Shown here: positions 53,818 to 63,933 of the stretch, one piece after another
Layout of the letters: each line of letters opens with the position of its first letter
Position numbering within the stretch: position 1 is the stretch's first letter
NCBI RefSeq assembly: GCF_025947065.1
Contig: NZ_CP109994.1
Location: forward strand, 2,418,001-2,482,000
DNA: 64,000 nt
From: Flavobacterium sp. N1736
Lineage (GTDB): Bacteria; Bacteroidota; Bacteroidia; Flavobacteriales; Flavobacteriaceae
Reading direction: 5' to 3'
Position numbers and translations under genes: made by a program
Notes under the pieces: generated by a model
Databases searched by the model: none
Told to the model about the DNA's origin: nothing
Seen by the model: the letters and a program-made list of their open reading frames with translations, nothing else

Positions 53818-55386
53818 TTAAAAATTTTTATCTTCTGTTAGTTCTGTTATGTATAATTCTAAATTTTCTCTTTCATACGCTTCCGGAAACACATATCCGT
53901 TTACAAAAATTTCGGGAGTAAAATTAAAGTCGTTTGTTTTGCACCAATTATTTTGAAGGTTGAATGTGGCATCAATTTTCTTGGTATTTATAGTTTCTAA
54001 TTGATATTTTTCAAGCCAGTTTTCGATGTTTTTATGATGAAACCAATCGTTTAATGCGTGCTTAAATATTTCCTCGCCATTTTCGATATAAATTCCCATT
54101 AAGGTTCTAAAAAACAATTTTCGTTCTTCATTTTCCTGCTCCAGATCAGTTTTAAAAATGATTTTGATTTGAACTGTTTTACCGTATTTTTCGAGAATTC
54201 TTTCTATAACTTCATGGGCATCTTTGCAATGACCACAAAACGGATTTGTTAATATGGTGATCTGAACATTGCTTTCGCGATTTCCTAAAACAATATGCGT
54301 AAAAGGCAATTCGACTTTTTCTTTTGAAAGAAGTGAGTTTTTGAAAATTTGATAATTGCGCAAAAATCGATTCGCTTTAAGCTTAAATTCTTTCAACTTT
54401 TTTTGCGTTACTAAAATCTTTTTTAATACAAACCAGCTGTTTGCAACAACCAAAAAAAGCAAGCCAAATAAAAGAATTGAATTAACAGAAACAGAAAAAC
54501 TAACGGTTCCGGTGACCAATAAATAACTTAATTCAGCCAAAATTAACGTCACAATAACCAAACAAATCGGACACCATTTTTTTTCTACGAACTTTTGAAA
54601 ATACAGCGAAAGCAGCGTTACCGGAACCGATGCAAAAAGTAACATGATCTGGATATTAAAAAACTCCGCACTATCGCCCGCCAGTAAAAAAGAGAATAAA
54701 CCAATAAATTGCGAAACAAAAAAAACAACACTTAAATCACTAAAATTGATAAGTTTAAAAATTGCCCATTTGTCTGAACTTACCACTGTTGTACAACTTG
54801 TAGAAGTTGAAATATTGCAGAATTTATTAATTAATTCGCTTTTTGTTTCGAACAAATCTTTTAAAGCTGCCATCGAAAACAAAAAACCCATTATGGGAAA
54901 ACCAAAAAATAACTTTGTTTTTAGATCTGCTTTTAAAACAACCAATTCAGCCAAAAACAGCAATAAACATAACGATGGTAAAATCCATCCAAAACTTCTT
55001 TTAGATTTTATTACTACCGATTCTGACTTTTCAATCAACAATACAATACCGCGCCATTTATCAATTAAATCTGCTTTTGAAACCACAACATTTTTTCCCT
55101 CTTCAAATAAAAAATATGTTTCATCTTTTTGTTCCACCAAATAAAGATGCTGATGTCCGTGATCTTTTTTTAAAAGAGCGATAAATAAATCAGGCAATAA
55201 TTCAATTTCTGTACTATCAACCTGAATCGCCTGATTGTCAATAGAAAAAAAACTCAGCGTATCTGCAATCGACAATAAAGAAGGATAATCCGGATGTGAT
55301 TTTATTTGATATAAAAATTCAGTTTTGTCAATAGTTATCCCTTCCTTTTCCAAATATTGAAAAAGGTAATTTAAATCTTCGTTCAT
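53818..55386 (-). CDS. VKOR-family membrane thiol oxidase fused to thioredoxin-like domain, with C39-like N-terminus
   Basis: 522 residues. N-terminal domain (about 1-120) looks like a C39-type peptidase fold without its catalytic Cys (IKSHPDYPSLLSIADTL). A VKOR domain (about 135-325) has loop cysteines Cys190 and Cys198 and active-site Cys272-Pro-Ile-Cys275 (KWCPIC) among several transmembrane helices. A C-terminal DsbA/thioredoxin-like domain (about 360-522) has Cys384-Gly-His-Cys387 (NPFCGHCK). VKOR regenerates oxidised thioredoxin using quinone, so the fusion should drive disulfide formation outside the cytoplasm. It fits the four-cysteine peptide of this operon. Confidence 0.85.
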   Translation of the reverse strand: MNEDLNYLFQYLEKEGITIDKTEFLYQIKSHPDYPSLLSIADTLSFFSIDNQAIQVDSTEIELLPDLFIALLKKDHGHQHLYLVEQKDETYFLFEEGKNVVVSKADLIDKWRGIVLLIEKSESVVIKSKRSFGWILPSLCLLLFLAELVVLKADLKTKLFFGFPIMGFLFSMAALKDLFETKSELINKFCNISTSTSCTTVVSSDKWAIFKLINFSDLSVVFFVSQFIGLFSFLLAGDSAEFFNIQIMLLFASVPVTLLSLYFQKFVEKKWCPICLVIVTLILAELSYLLVTGTVSFSVSVNSILLFGLLFLVVANSWFVLKKILVTQKKLKEFKLKANRFLRNYQIFKNSLLSKEKVELPFTHIVLGNRESNVQITILTNPFCGHCKDAHEVIERILEKYGKTVQIKIIFKTDLEQENEERKLFFRTLMGIYIENGEEIFKHALNDWFHHKNIENWLEKYQLETINTKKIDATFNLQNNWCKTNDFNFTPEIFVNGYVFPEAYERENLELYITELTEDKNF

Positions 55387-55392
55387 TTTGTT

Positions 55393-56874
55393 TTAGAAAT
55401 TAAGCGATTTTCGAATTTCGGAATACAAATTTTCCCCTTCAGACGGGTTCTTTGCGTTTTTTAAAACTAACTCTCCATTGGCATTAAAAAGTAAATACCT
55501 TGGTATATAGACGTCATTTTTTTCATTCAACATCTTTTTTAAACTCGCTAAAATAGTGTTTGATGCAAAATAATGATTTCCCTTTAACTCAAATCCGTAA
55601 ATGTCTTTTTCCCATTTTTGAATTTGACTTGCATTATCAACAGAAACATACAATATTTCGACATTGTTGTTATTCAGGAATTTATGCAAACCTTCGGCAT
55701 ATCTAAACTCCACTTTGCAAGGCGCGCAATATGATGCCCATAAATCTACAAAAACAAATTTTCCTTTAAATTTCTCCGCAATAAGCTGGGCTAAATCCTG
55801 ATATTGTTTTGTCTCGGTATAAATTATTTTTTTAGATTGATTTGAATAAGTTCCAAACGAATACAACGGAATGTTGGCACTTAATTTTTCATCGTCACTT
55901 ATTGCTTTCAACTTTTTTAAATACACGCTGTTTGGAAATTTCTCTTTAAATTTTTCAAACGTGCATTTTGCTTCCCCAAAACCGGCAATCGCAATCGTGC
56001 TGCACATAATTAATTCCTGATATTTTACAGGCGCATAATTATTTTGCTCTTGTTCAGCAGTCCAAAGACCAATATCATATTTTTCGCCCGGAAGTATTTT
56101 ATTTTTTATGTTAGCGCATTTTTTTTCAATCGTCGAAACTCTTGAAACTCCCTCGCAAATATTATATTTTTCGTCAAAAACATTATACTTTTTATCAAAT
56201 GCTACAATCACCGCATTTAACTGCTCTGTTGAAAGTTGCTGTTTTTTGAAATTTTCAGGATTATTGGCATAAAAGCCCACGATATCATACGTTGTTTCTA
56301 AAAATAATAAATCAACATCAAGATTAAGCGTATGGTAGAAAGCCGTTGTTATTTTCTTTTCTTCCAATAATTTCTTAAAAGGGGTTAAAGCTTTTACTTT
56401 GATATTTTCTATTTCAGTTACAACTTCGTCAGCGTTTTTTGTTTTTGGAATTAAATCACCAATAAGCGGCGTAAGTTTTTTTCGGGTCAAATAAGGTGAG
56501 TTGTATAATTCTTCAAGACCTGAAGCATTACTGCCTTCAAATTTTACTGTAAAAACACTTTTATCACGTTTTACGGCAATTTTTATCTTATCGCCTTTAG
56601 TCGCAATGAGTTTGATTTTCGGATTAAAATTACTTCCGTTGATCATCATTACTCCTGAACCATTTAAATGAAATGTCTTTTTAAAAGAATTATTTTTTAT
56701 CGTTGCAAATTCACAATTATAGAAGTAATTACTAAAATTTTCATCTACAGATTTGTTAAACCAAATTTTAGTTGAGTCTTTAGAATCCTGAATATTTACC
56801 TCAACTTCAATATTTTGCGAATGAACTTTTAATAGGGATAAAAGTAAGAATGCAATTAAAAAAATATTTTTCAT
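55393..56874 (-). CDS. TlpA-like thioredoxin-family protein of the peptide cluster
   Basis: 493 residues from the ATG at 56874; an earlier start at 56940 would put 22 residues in front of a clear signal peptide (NIFLIAFLLLSLLKVHSQ). The N-terminal ~340 residues form an unassigned, beta-then-helical region typical of Bacteroidota TlpA/DUF4369-like proteins. The C-terminal thioredoxin domain (about 350-490) has VDLWASYCAPCKVEF with Cys383 and Cys386. Periplasmic thiol oxidoreductase; in this operon likely a partner in forming or correcting disulfides. It starts 86 bp after the peptide gene. Confidence 0.85.
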   Translation of the reverse strand: MKNIFLIAFLLLSLLKVHSQNIEVEVNIQDSKDSTKIWFNKSVDENFSNYFYNCEFATIKNNSFKKTFHLNGSGVMMINGSNFNPKIKLIATKGDKIKIAVKRDKSVFTVKFEGSNASGLEELYNSPYLTRKKLTPLIGDLIPKTKNADEVVTEIENIKVKALTPFKKLLEEKKITTAFYHTLNLDVDLLFLETTYDIVGFYANNPENFKKQQLSTEQLNAVIVAFDKKYNVFDEKYNICEGVSRVSTIEKKCANIKNKILPGEKYDIGLWTAEQEQNNYAPVKYQELIMCSTIAIAGFGEAKCTFEKFKEKFPNSVYLKKLKAISDDEKLSANIPLYSFGTYSNQSKKIIYTETKQYQDLAQLIAEKFKGKFVFVDLWASYCAPCKVEFRYAEGLHKFLNNNNVEILYVSVDNASQIQKWEKDIYGFELKGNHYFASNTILASLKKMLNEKNDVYIPRYLLFNANGELVLKNAKNPSEGENLYSEIRKSLNF

Positions 56875-56960
56875 TTTATAATCTAATTTGGGAACATGAC
56901 TGTAATAAAATTGAGGCTGAAATAAATCAGCCCCAACCATTTATTGCTTTTTCGCAGAAA

Positions 56961-57107
56961 TTAGCATCTACCAACGCAATCTGAAACTGATCCAGATTGT
57001 CCGTTATAAGATCCATTACAATAACAAGAAAATGACCCCCCGGAAATTGTTCTCATTTCGTCTCTGTTCAAAGCATTTTTAACGTCTTTTAGGTTTAATT
57101 TTTTCAT
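56961..57107 (-). CDS. Double-glycine leader peptide precursor with four-cysteine core (bacteriocin-like)
   Basis: 48 residues. The leader MKKLNLKDVKNALNRDEM continues RTISGG and ends with Gly23-Gly24, the Bacteroidota GG-leader pattern. The 24-residue core begins SFSCYCNGSYNG and ends SDCVGRC; cysteines are at 28, 30, 44 and 48 of the precursor, the last being the C-terminal residue. It is Gly/Ser-rich and nearly neutral. It is the first gene of the operon that ends with the C39 exporter and HlyD protein. Cleavage after Gly24 and one or two disulfides are expected. Activity (antibacterial or signalling) is unknown. Confidence 0.88.
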   Translation of the reverse strand: MKKLNLKDVKNALNRDEMRTISGGSFSCYCNGSYNGQSGSVSDCVGRC

Positions 57108-57177
57108 CTTAGGTTTTTTTGATGATTAATAAATAGTTTAAAAAGTTCAAATTATCTCCAATCTCAGAAATTAATCC

Positions 57178-57189
57178 AAAGTGCACTTT
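57178..57189. promoter_or_regulatory. Perfect palindrome AAAGTGCACTTT in the leader of the peptide operon
   Basis: A 12-bp perfect dyad, 71 bases before the peptide ATG and downstream of the -7 motif at 57223-57230. It is a candidate operator for the adjacent regulators. No second copy was noticed. Confidence 0.35.
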
Positions 57190-57222
57190 AGTTTTTTTCG
57201 TAAGATTTTTAATAACTTCTGC

Positions 57223-57230
57223 CAAACATA
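57223..57230 (-). promoter_or_regulatory. -7 promoter element TATGTTTG of the peptide operon
   Basis: Minus-strand TAnnTTTG match; it would give a leader of about 100 nt before the peptide ATG. No -33 TTG at normal spacing was found. Confidence 0.4.
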
Positions 57231-57321
57231 TAAAGAAGAAATGGATTGCTGATATATCCGAAACAACCTTTAACAAAGAAGGTGATTAATAAGTAAAATA
57301 TGTTAAAATCGTGAAGTGTGT

Positions 57322-57978
57322 TTAAATAAACCCTTGTTTTATTGCTTCTTTCACTAATCCGGAATCGTCAGTTACGTCGAAGACTTTTTTCATGCGGACA
57401 ATACGTTTTTGAATCGCGCTGGTGGTCAAACAAATAACGCCATCGAGTTCTTTTATTTTAAAACCTTTGGATAAATAAAATATAATCTGGCGGTTGTAAT
57501 CTTCCACCATTAATTCCTTTTTCCAAATTTCATTGATGCATTTTTTTGCCGTAGGACTTTGATATTGTTTGCCTTGCATTACATCTGTAACGGCTTCCTG
57601 CAATTTCTCGGGCGTGATGTCATTTTTTATAATTAATCCTTCAGGGCGTACTTTTTTTGCAATATCATACACGATAATAATTTCTGTGTGTGCCGTAATC
57701 ATAATGATTTTACAATTTGGCATAACGTCTTTAATGTACAAGGCTAAATTACTGCCCGAAAAAATAGATTTTTCCTCATAAGCAGGAAGTCCTTTGTCGA
57801 CAATGGCAATATCAAAAGATTGTTTTGCCGCAATACTGCCCGTTATAGCAAAATAAGCTTCTTCGCAATTATGCGCTTTTGTAAAATGAGGTTCATTTGA
57901 AGCAAAAGAAGCTCCGGAAAGCGCATTAATATAGCCTTCTACAGTCATCGGATGGTCATCTACAACAAGTATATTCAT
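57322..57978 (-). CDS. LuxR/NarL-type response regulator
   Basis: 218 residues. Receiver domain (about 1-135) with acidic pair Asp7-Asp8 (VVDDHP), phospho-acceptor Asp61 (IAIVDKGLP), Thr in MITAH and Lys in LIIKNDI. A LuxR-type helix-turn-helix (about 155-215) has IIFYLSKGFKIKELDGVICL followed by TSAIQKRIVRMKKVF. Divergent from the LytTR gene (95-bp gap) and upstream, on the same strand, of the peptide operon. Natural partner for the NarX-like histidine kinase at 59400-61406. Confidence 0.88.
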   Translation of the reverse strand: MNILVVDDHPMTVEGYINALSGASFASNEPHFTKAHNCEEAYFAITGSIAAKQSFDIAIVDKGLPAYEEKSIFSGSNLALYIKDVMPNCKIIMITAHTEIIIVYDIAKKVRPEGLIIKNDITPEKLQEAVTDVMQGKQYQSPTAKKCINEIWKKELMVEDYNRQIIFYLSKGFKIKELDGVICLTTSAIQKRIVRMKKVFDVTDDSGLVKEAIKQGFI

Positions 57979-58073
57979 GATTACGAATTTAACTTTAACA
58001 AAATAGGCAGTTTTTCTGCAACAGTAAAAATTTAAACTTTTCTAGCTTGCGCTTTCTTTTATTAGTATAATCT

Positions 58074-58787
58074 ATGCGGTTTTCCTTTCTTATTATTGAT
58101 GACAATGTCTCCAATGCTAAAAAAAATTTAGAACTTTTTGAGAATTTTCCTAACTATTTTTGTGCCGGTGTAGCCAAAGATAGTCAAATGGCAATAAACC
58201 AAATTATAAAATTAAAACCACAATTGGTAATTGTACAAATTCCTGCAAAATCTGATGAAAGAACGTCACTTTTTAAAACCATAGCCGAATTATTTCAATA
58301 TATAGAATCGATCCCTTATTTTGTTGCCCTCGCTTCATCTCCAAATTTTGCCTTTGAAGCCATACAATCCGGATTTTCAGATTATTTGACAGAACCATTG
58401 CAATTGCATGAATTAGGTAAACTGCTCTTTAAATTTGAAAAGAAAAACCCAATTAACCTTGCAACAAGTATTTGTATTAAATCGTACAGCGATTATCATT
58501 TTGTTCCCCTGCAAAATGTAACGTATTTAAAGGCAGACAATAATACGACTGACATTCAAATGGATAACGGAAAAATTGTGAATGCGTATAAAACTTTAAA
58601 ACATTTTGAGAGTACGCTGCCTTTTTATTTTCTCAGAATCCATAAAAGCTATATCGTAAACATTAATCATGTTTCGCGAATACATTTCAGCAAATCAAAA
58701 TGCTATCTAAATTACAACGAAATACTGCCATTTTCACTTACTTATAAAGATAATGTAGATTCTATAATCAGAAAAATAAACATTTAA
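58074..58787 (+). CDS. LytTR-type DNA-binding protein with degenerate receiver domain
   Basis: 237 residues. The N-terminal receiver-like domain (about 1-120) keeps Asp9-Asp10 (LIIDDNV), but where the phospho-acceptor Asp should be, it has Gln55 (LVIVQIPAK), so ordinary phosphorylation is unlikely. A C-terminal LytTR DNA-binding domain (about 130-235) has YLKADNNTTDIQM and FLRIHKSYIVNINHVSRI. Positioned beside the peptide operon and regulators. It may act constitutively or by another input. Confidence 0.85.
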   Translation: MRFSFLIIDDNVSNAKKNLELFENFPNYFCAGVAKDSQMAINQIIKLKPQLVIVQIPAKSDERTSLFKTIAELFQYIESIPYFVALASSPNFAFEAIQSGFSDYLTEPLQLHELGKLLFKFEKKNPINLATSICIKSYSDYHFVPLQNVTYLKADNNTTDIQMDNGKIVNAYKTLKHFESTLPFYFLRIHKSYIVNINHVSRIHFSKSKCYLNYNEILPFSLTYKDNVDSIIRKINI

Positions 58788-58831
58788 AATCCGGCATTTT
58801 TTCTATCCAAAAAAGACCAAAATATTCCTTA

Positions 58832-58951
58832 TTATTTCAAATGGTCCTTTTCACCACTTCGATTATACTTAAAACTACCGTAACAAACAGGATCACTATA
58901 AGCTAGTGGAAAACTAAAAACGAAACCTCTTTTTTCCTGTTTATTTGCCAT
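58832..58951 (-). CDS. Possible 39-residue small protein
   Basis: A frame with ATG at 58951 and TAA at 58832 encodes MANKQEKRGFVFSFPLAYSD followed by PVCYGSFKYNRSGEKDHLK. It is free of rare codons and lies in the gap between the LytTR gene and the lipoprotein gene, on the opposite strand. No promoter motif and no clear ribosome-binding site were found, and the protein is not recognised. It may be a chance ORF. Confidence 0.3.
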   Translation of the reverse strand: MANKQEKRGFVFSFPLAYSDPVCYGSFKYNRSGEKDHLK

Positions 58952-59114
58952 TATAATAAACCAAAATAATTATTGAAAATGGGGAAAAATTTGCTTTTAA
59001 GCAATGTCATTTTCAGTAATCAGAATAGTCAATTCCCGGCTTTTCAAAAAAGGTAATTCCGTATTGGAATCATGCCTGAAAATAATATTTACTAATTATT
59101 TAATTTATTTTTTT

Positions 59115-59318
59115 ATGAAAAAGCTATTATTTGCTATTGGCTCTATTGCTGCGATGGTCATCATTTCTTCTTGCTCTACTGACAATTTAGACGAGGGAAA
59201 AACAGAAAATTTAATAAACAAAGACCAGATTTTGCCACCGGTAATTATTGACTCTATACATAATACAACTCCTCAAAATCTGCTTGAAATATCTGATAAA
59301 GATAAAAATCAAGGATAA
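59115..59318 (+). CDS. Small lipoprotein between the regulators
   Basis: 67 residues from the ATG at 59115; a longer frame from 59004 would put the signal peptide internally. Lipobox IISSC (Cys20) after LLFAIGSIAAMV. The mature part is short, polar and acidic (STDNLDEGKTENL). No domain is recognised. It lies 82 bp upstream of the kinase gene and might serve as an accessory or signal-receiving lipoprotein; that is inferred from position only. Confidence 0.65.
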   Translation: MKKLLFAIGSIAAMVIISSCSTDNLDEGKTENLINKDQILPPVIIDSIHNTTPQNLLEISDKDKNQG

Positions 59319-59327
59319 TTTTTTTAT

Positions 59328-59362
59328 AATAACCAGATAATTAGGAAAATTATCTGGTTATT
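59328..59362 (+). terminator. Hairpin between lipoprotein and kinase genes
   Basis: Perfect 15-bp stem AATAACCAGATAATT / AATTATCTGGTTATT with a 5-nt loop. There is no long T tract directly after, so termination may be partial. Confidence 0.65.
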
Positions 59363-59368
59363 AATAGC

Positions 59369-59376
59369 TATTTTTG
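59369..59376 (+). promoter_or_regulatory. -7 promoter element TATTTTTG for the kinase gene
   Basis: TAnnTTTG match 23 bases before the TTG start of the kinase. Confidence 0.5.
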
Positions 59377-59399
59377 GATAAATTTTTTTCCAAAAAACA

Positions 59400-61406
59400 T
59401 TGAACATAAAATCTAAAATAATCTTATTGGTTTTTTTTTTAATACTAGCATGCCACAAAAAAAATTATTCCAATAAATTTAAGAAAGCCGTAATTGAGGC
59501 TTTAAAAGATACCGATTCAGAAACATTAAAAAATGATCGTAAAGAAGAAATAGTCGATACTATTTTTAATTACGTATCAAAATATGAAAATGATTCTGTT
59601 ACAAGAAATCTATACTTTAAAATTGCCAGTAAATATTACAATATTGGTCAATATGAAAAATTTTTAACTACGGTTAAAAAAGTTCACAATCTGGGATTAA
59701 AGCAGGATGACACAACTCATATCGCAAAAGCATTGTATTTTTTTGGTGATTATTACGAACAAAAATCGCAATTAGACAGCGCGTTTAGTTATTATTCTCA
59801 GTCTGAAAGACTCTACAAAATAAAAAACGACACTTTAAATTCTGGAAGAACAAAATTATATAAAGCAGGAATTTTGTTTGATGCCGGAATTTTTTCTGAA
59901 AGTGAAATTGAGGCCGTTAGCGCTTTACGATTACTTTCGAAAACGAATAATACGCGATTAATCTACGAATCGTATGTTTTATTGGCTATTTCATTAAATG
60001 AAGTGAATGATTGTTCCAACTCTTTAAAATATTTCAATCTCGCCTTAAAGCAATTAAACCAGCTTGAAAAAGAAAATTATCCAAAGGAAAAAATTATTAA
60101 ATCAAGAATTTCCTGCTGCAATAATATGGGCAGAATTTATGAAAAACTAAATAATCATAAAAAGGCAATTCAATTATATAAAACTGCTTTACAGATCAAG
60201 GATATCAAACAAAATTATCCAAAATCGTATGCCATGCTGCTGGATAATCTTGGAAATTCTCAAATGAAGATTGGAAATTATACAAACGTATACAAGCTTT
60301 TAAGTGAATCCTTAAAGGTAAGCGATAGTCTTGATATAAAGCCGATTATAATATCTAATAAAATTAATATCGGGCAATATTTTCTATTTAAAAAAGATAC
60401 GGTAAAAGCATTAGAATATATAAAAGAAGGATTTGAAATTTCGCAAAAAATAAAATCGAACGAATTAACGATTCAGTCTTTAAAATTGTTGATGGAGAAT
60501 GATTTAGAAAACAAAACTTATTATACCAATCAATATTTAAAAATTGACGACAGCCTGCAAAAAGTAGAAAGAATAACGAGAAATCAATTTGCACGAATTG
60601 CTTTTGAAACCGATCAGGTTGAAGAAAAAAATGAAATTTTATCAAAAAGAAACAGCTCTATTATTATCGGGTTTGGAATCGTAATTCTTTTTTCATTAAT
60701 ATTCTTTATCATCTATCGATTAAAATCAAAAAATAAAGAACTGTTTTATATCAAGGAACAACAGGAAGCCAACGAAAAAATTTACCAATTAATGTTACAG
60801 CAGCAATCTGAAACTGAATTGGCACGAAATGAAGAAAGAAATCGTATTGCAATGGAATTGCACGATGGCATTGTGAACAGCGTTTTTACCACCCGATTTA
60901 ATCTTATTCAATTGGATTCTGTTCAAACAGATAAAAAAGAACAATTGGTGAAGGAACTTGAAAAAACAGAAAATGAAATCAGACGGGTTTCGCACAATTT
61001 AACGCAAAACCTGCTTTTTGAAGATATGAGTTTTCCTGAAATAGTGACACATCTCGTTGAATCTCAAAAGAATCAATTTGATACAAAATTTGATATATCA
61101 GTAGATAAATATATCGATTGGTTTTCGGTTTCAAGCATCAATAAAATACACATTTACCGCATTATTCAGGAGGCTTTACAAAATATCAACAAATATTCGA
61201 ATGCCGAAAGATGTTATATTATGCTATTAAAAACGGGAGATAAAATCACGATTCGAATTTGGGATAACGGAAACGGATTTAATCCCGAAAAAGTAAAACA
61301 TGGCATTGGTTTAAAAAATATTGAAGAAAGAACCAACGCGCTCAATGGCGAATTAAAAATAACTTCTGATTTAGGAAACGGAACTACAATTGAAGTTATT
61401 TTTTAA
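59400..61406 (+). CDS. TPR-containing NarX/DegS-type sensor histidine kinase
   Basis: 668 residues. TTG start: no in-frame ATG precedes the N-terminal segment, which looks like a lipoprotein or anchor signal (LLVFFLILACHKK, Cys18). A helical TPR region (about 50-400) lies outside the cytoplasm, then a transmembrane helix (about 421-441; IIIGFGIVILFSLIFFIIY). HisKA_3 dimerisation domain with His488 (RIAMELHDGIVNSVF) and HATPase_c with IIQEALQNINKYSNA, IWDNGNGF and GIGLKNIEERT complete it. This class partners with LuxR/NarL regulators such as the one at 57322-57978. Likely senses an envelope or peptide signal through the TPRs. Confidence 0.88.
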   Translation: MNIKSKIILLVFFLILACHKKNYSNKFKKAVIEALKDTDSETLKNDRKEEIVDTIFNYVSKYENDSVTRNLYFKIASKYYNIGQYEKFLTTVKKVHNLGLKQDDTTHIAKALYFFGDYYEQKSQLDSAFSYYSQSERLYKIKNDTLNSGRTKLYKAGILFDAGIFSESEIEAVSALRLLSKTNNTRLIYESYVLLAISLNEVNDCSNSLKYFNLALKQLNQLEKENYPKEKIIKSRISCCNNMGRIYEKLNNHKKAIQLYKTALQIKDIKQNYPKSYAMLLDNLGNSQMKIGNYTNVYKLLSESLKVSDSLDIKPIIISNKINIGQYFLFKKDTVKALEYIKEGFEISQKIKSNELTIQSLKLLMENDLENKTYYTNQYLKIDDSLQKVERITRNQFARIAFETDQVEEKNEILSKRNSSIIIGFGIVILFSLIFFIIYRLKSKNKELFYIKEQQEANEKIYQLMLQQQSETELARNEERNRIAMELHDGIVNSVFTTRFNLIQLDSVQTDKKEQLVKELEKTENEIRRVSHNLTQNLLFEDMSFPEIVTHLVESQKNQFDTKFDISVDKYIDWFSVSSINKIHIYRIIQEALQNINKYSNAERCYIMLLKTGDKITIRIWDNGNGFNPEKVKHGIGLKNIEERTNALNGELKITSDLGNGTTIEVIF

Positions 61407-61424
61407 GCATTATTCTTAAAATTT

Positions 61425-61455
61425 AAAAGAGGAGCCATTGTAGCTCCTCTTTTAA
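61425..61455 (+). terminator. Terminator after the histidine kinase
   Basis: The stem AAAAGAGGAGC pairs with GCTCCTCTTTT around a short loop, with T at the end. Confidence 0.85.
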
Positions 61456-61483
61456 TTTAATTACCCTTTGGGTGCAATTCTTT

Positions 61484-61583
61484 TTAACACATAGAAACAT
61501 AGAATTATTGAACTCAAAAAGTCGTTTCACTTGCATTAACGAACATAGCTATGTGTGAGAAACAATCTATGCTTCTATGTGTT
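61484..61583. repeat. Palindromic intergenic repeat, family A, copy 2
   Basis: Left arm AACACATAGAAACATAG (61486-61502), core GAACATAGCTATGTGTGAGA, right arm CTATGCTTCTATGTGTT. Same arms as the copy at 12859-13000 but with the core in the opposite orientation and a shorter spacer. It fills most of the gap between the kinase and katG. Confidence 0.8.
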
Positions 61584-61638
61584 TAATTAAATTTTCAAGC
61601 ATTACAACCAACGGGTTTAATTATTATTTTGATAGTTT

Positions 61639-63933
<2,295 letters not shown>

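Noticed and set aside
54644..55144. 166-residue plus-strand frame
   Set aside because: Antisense to the VKOR fusion; the true gene has clear motifs on the minus strand.
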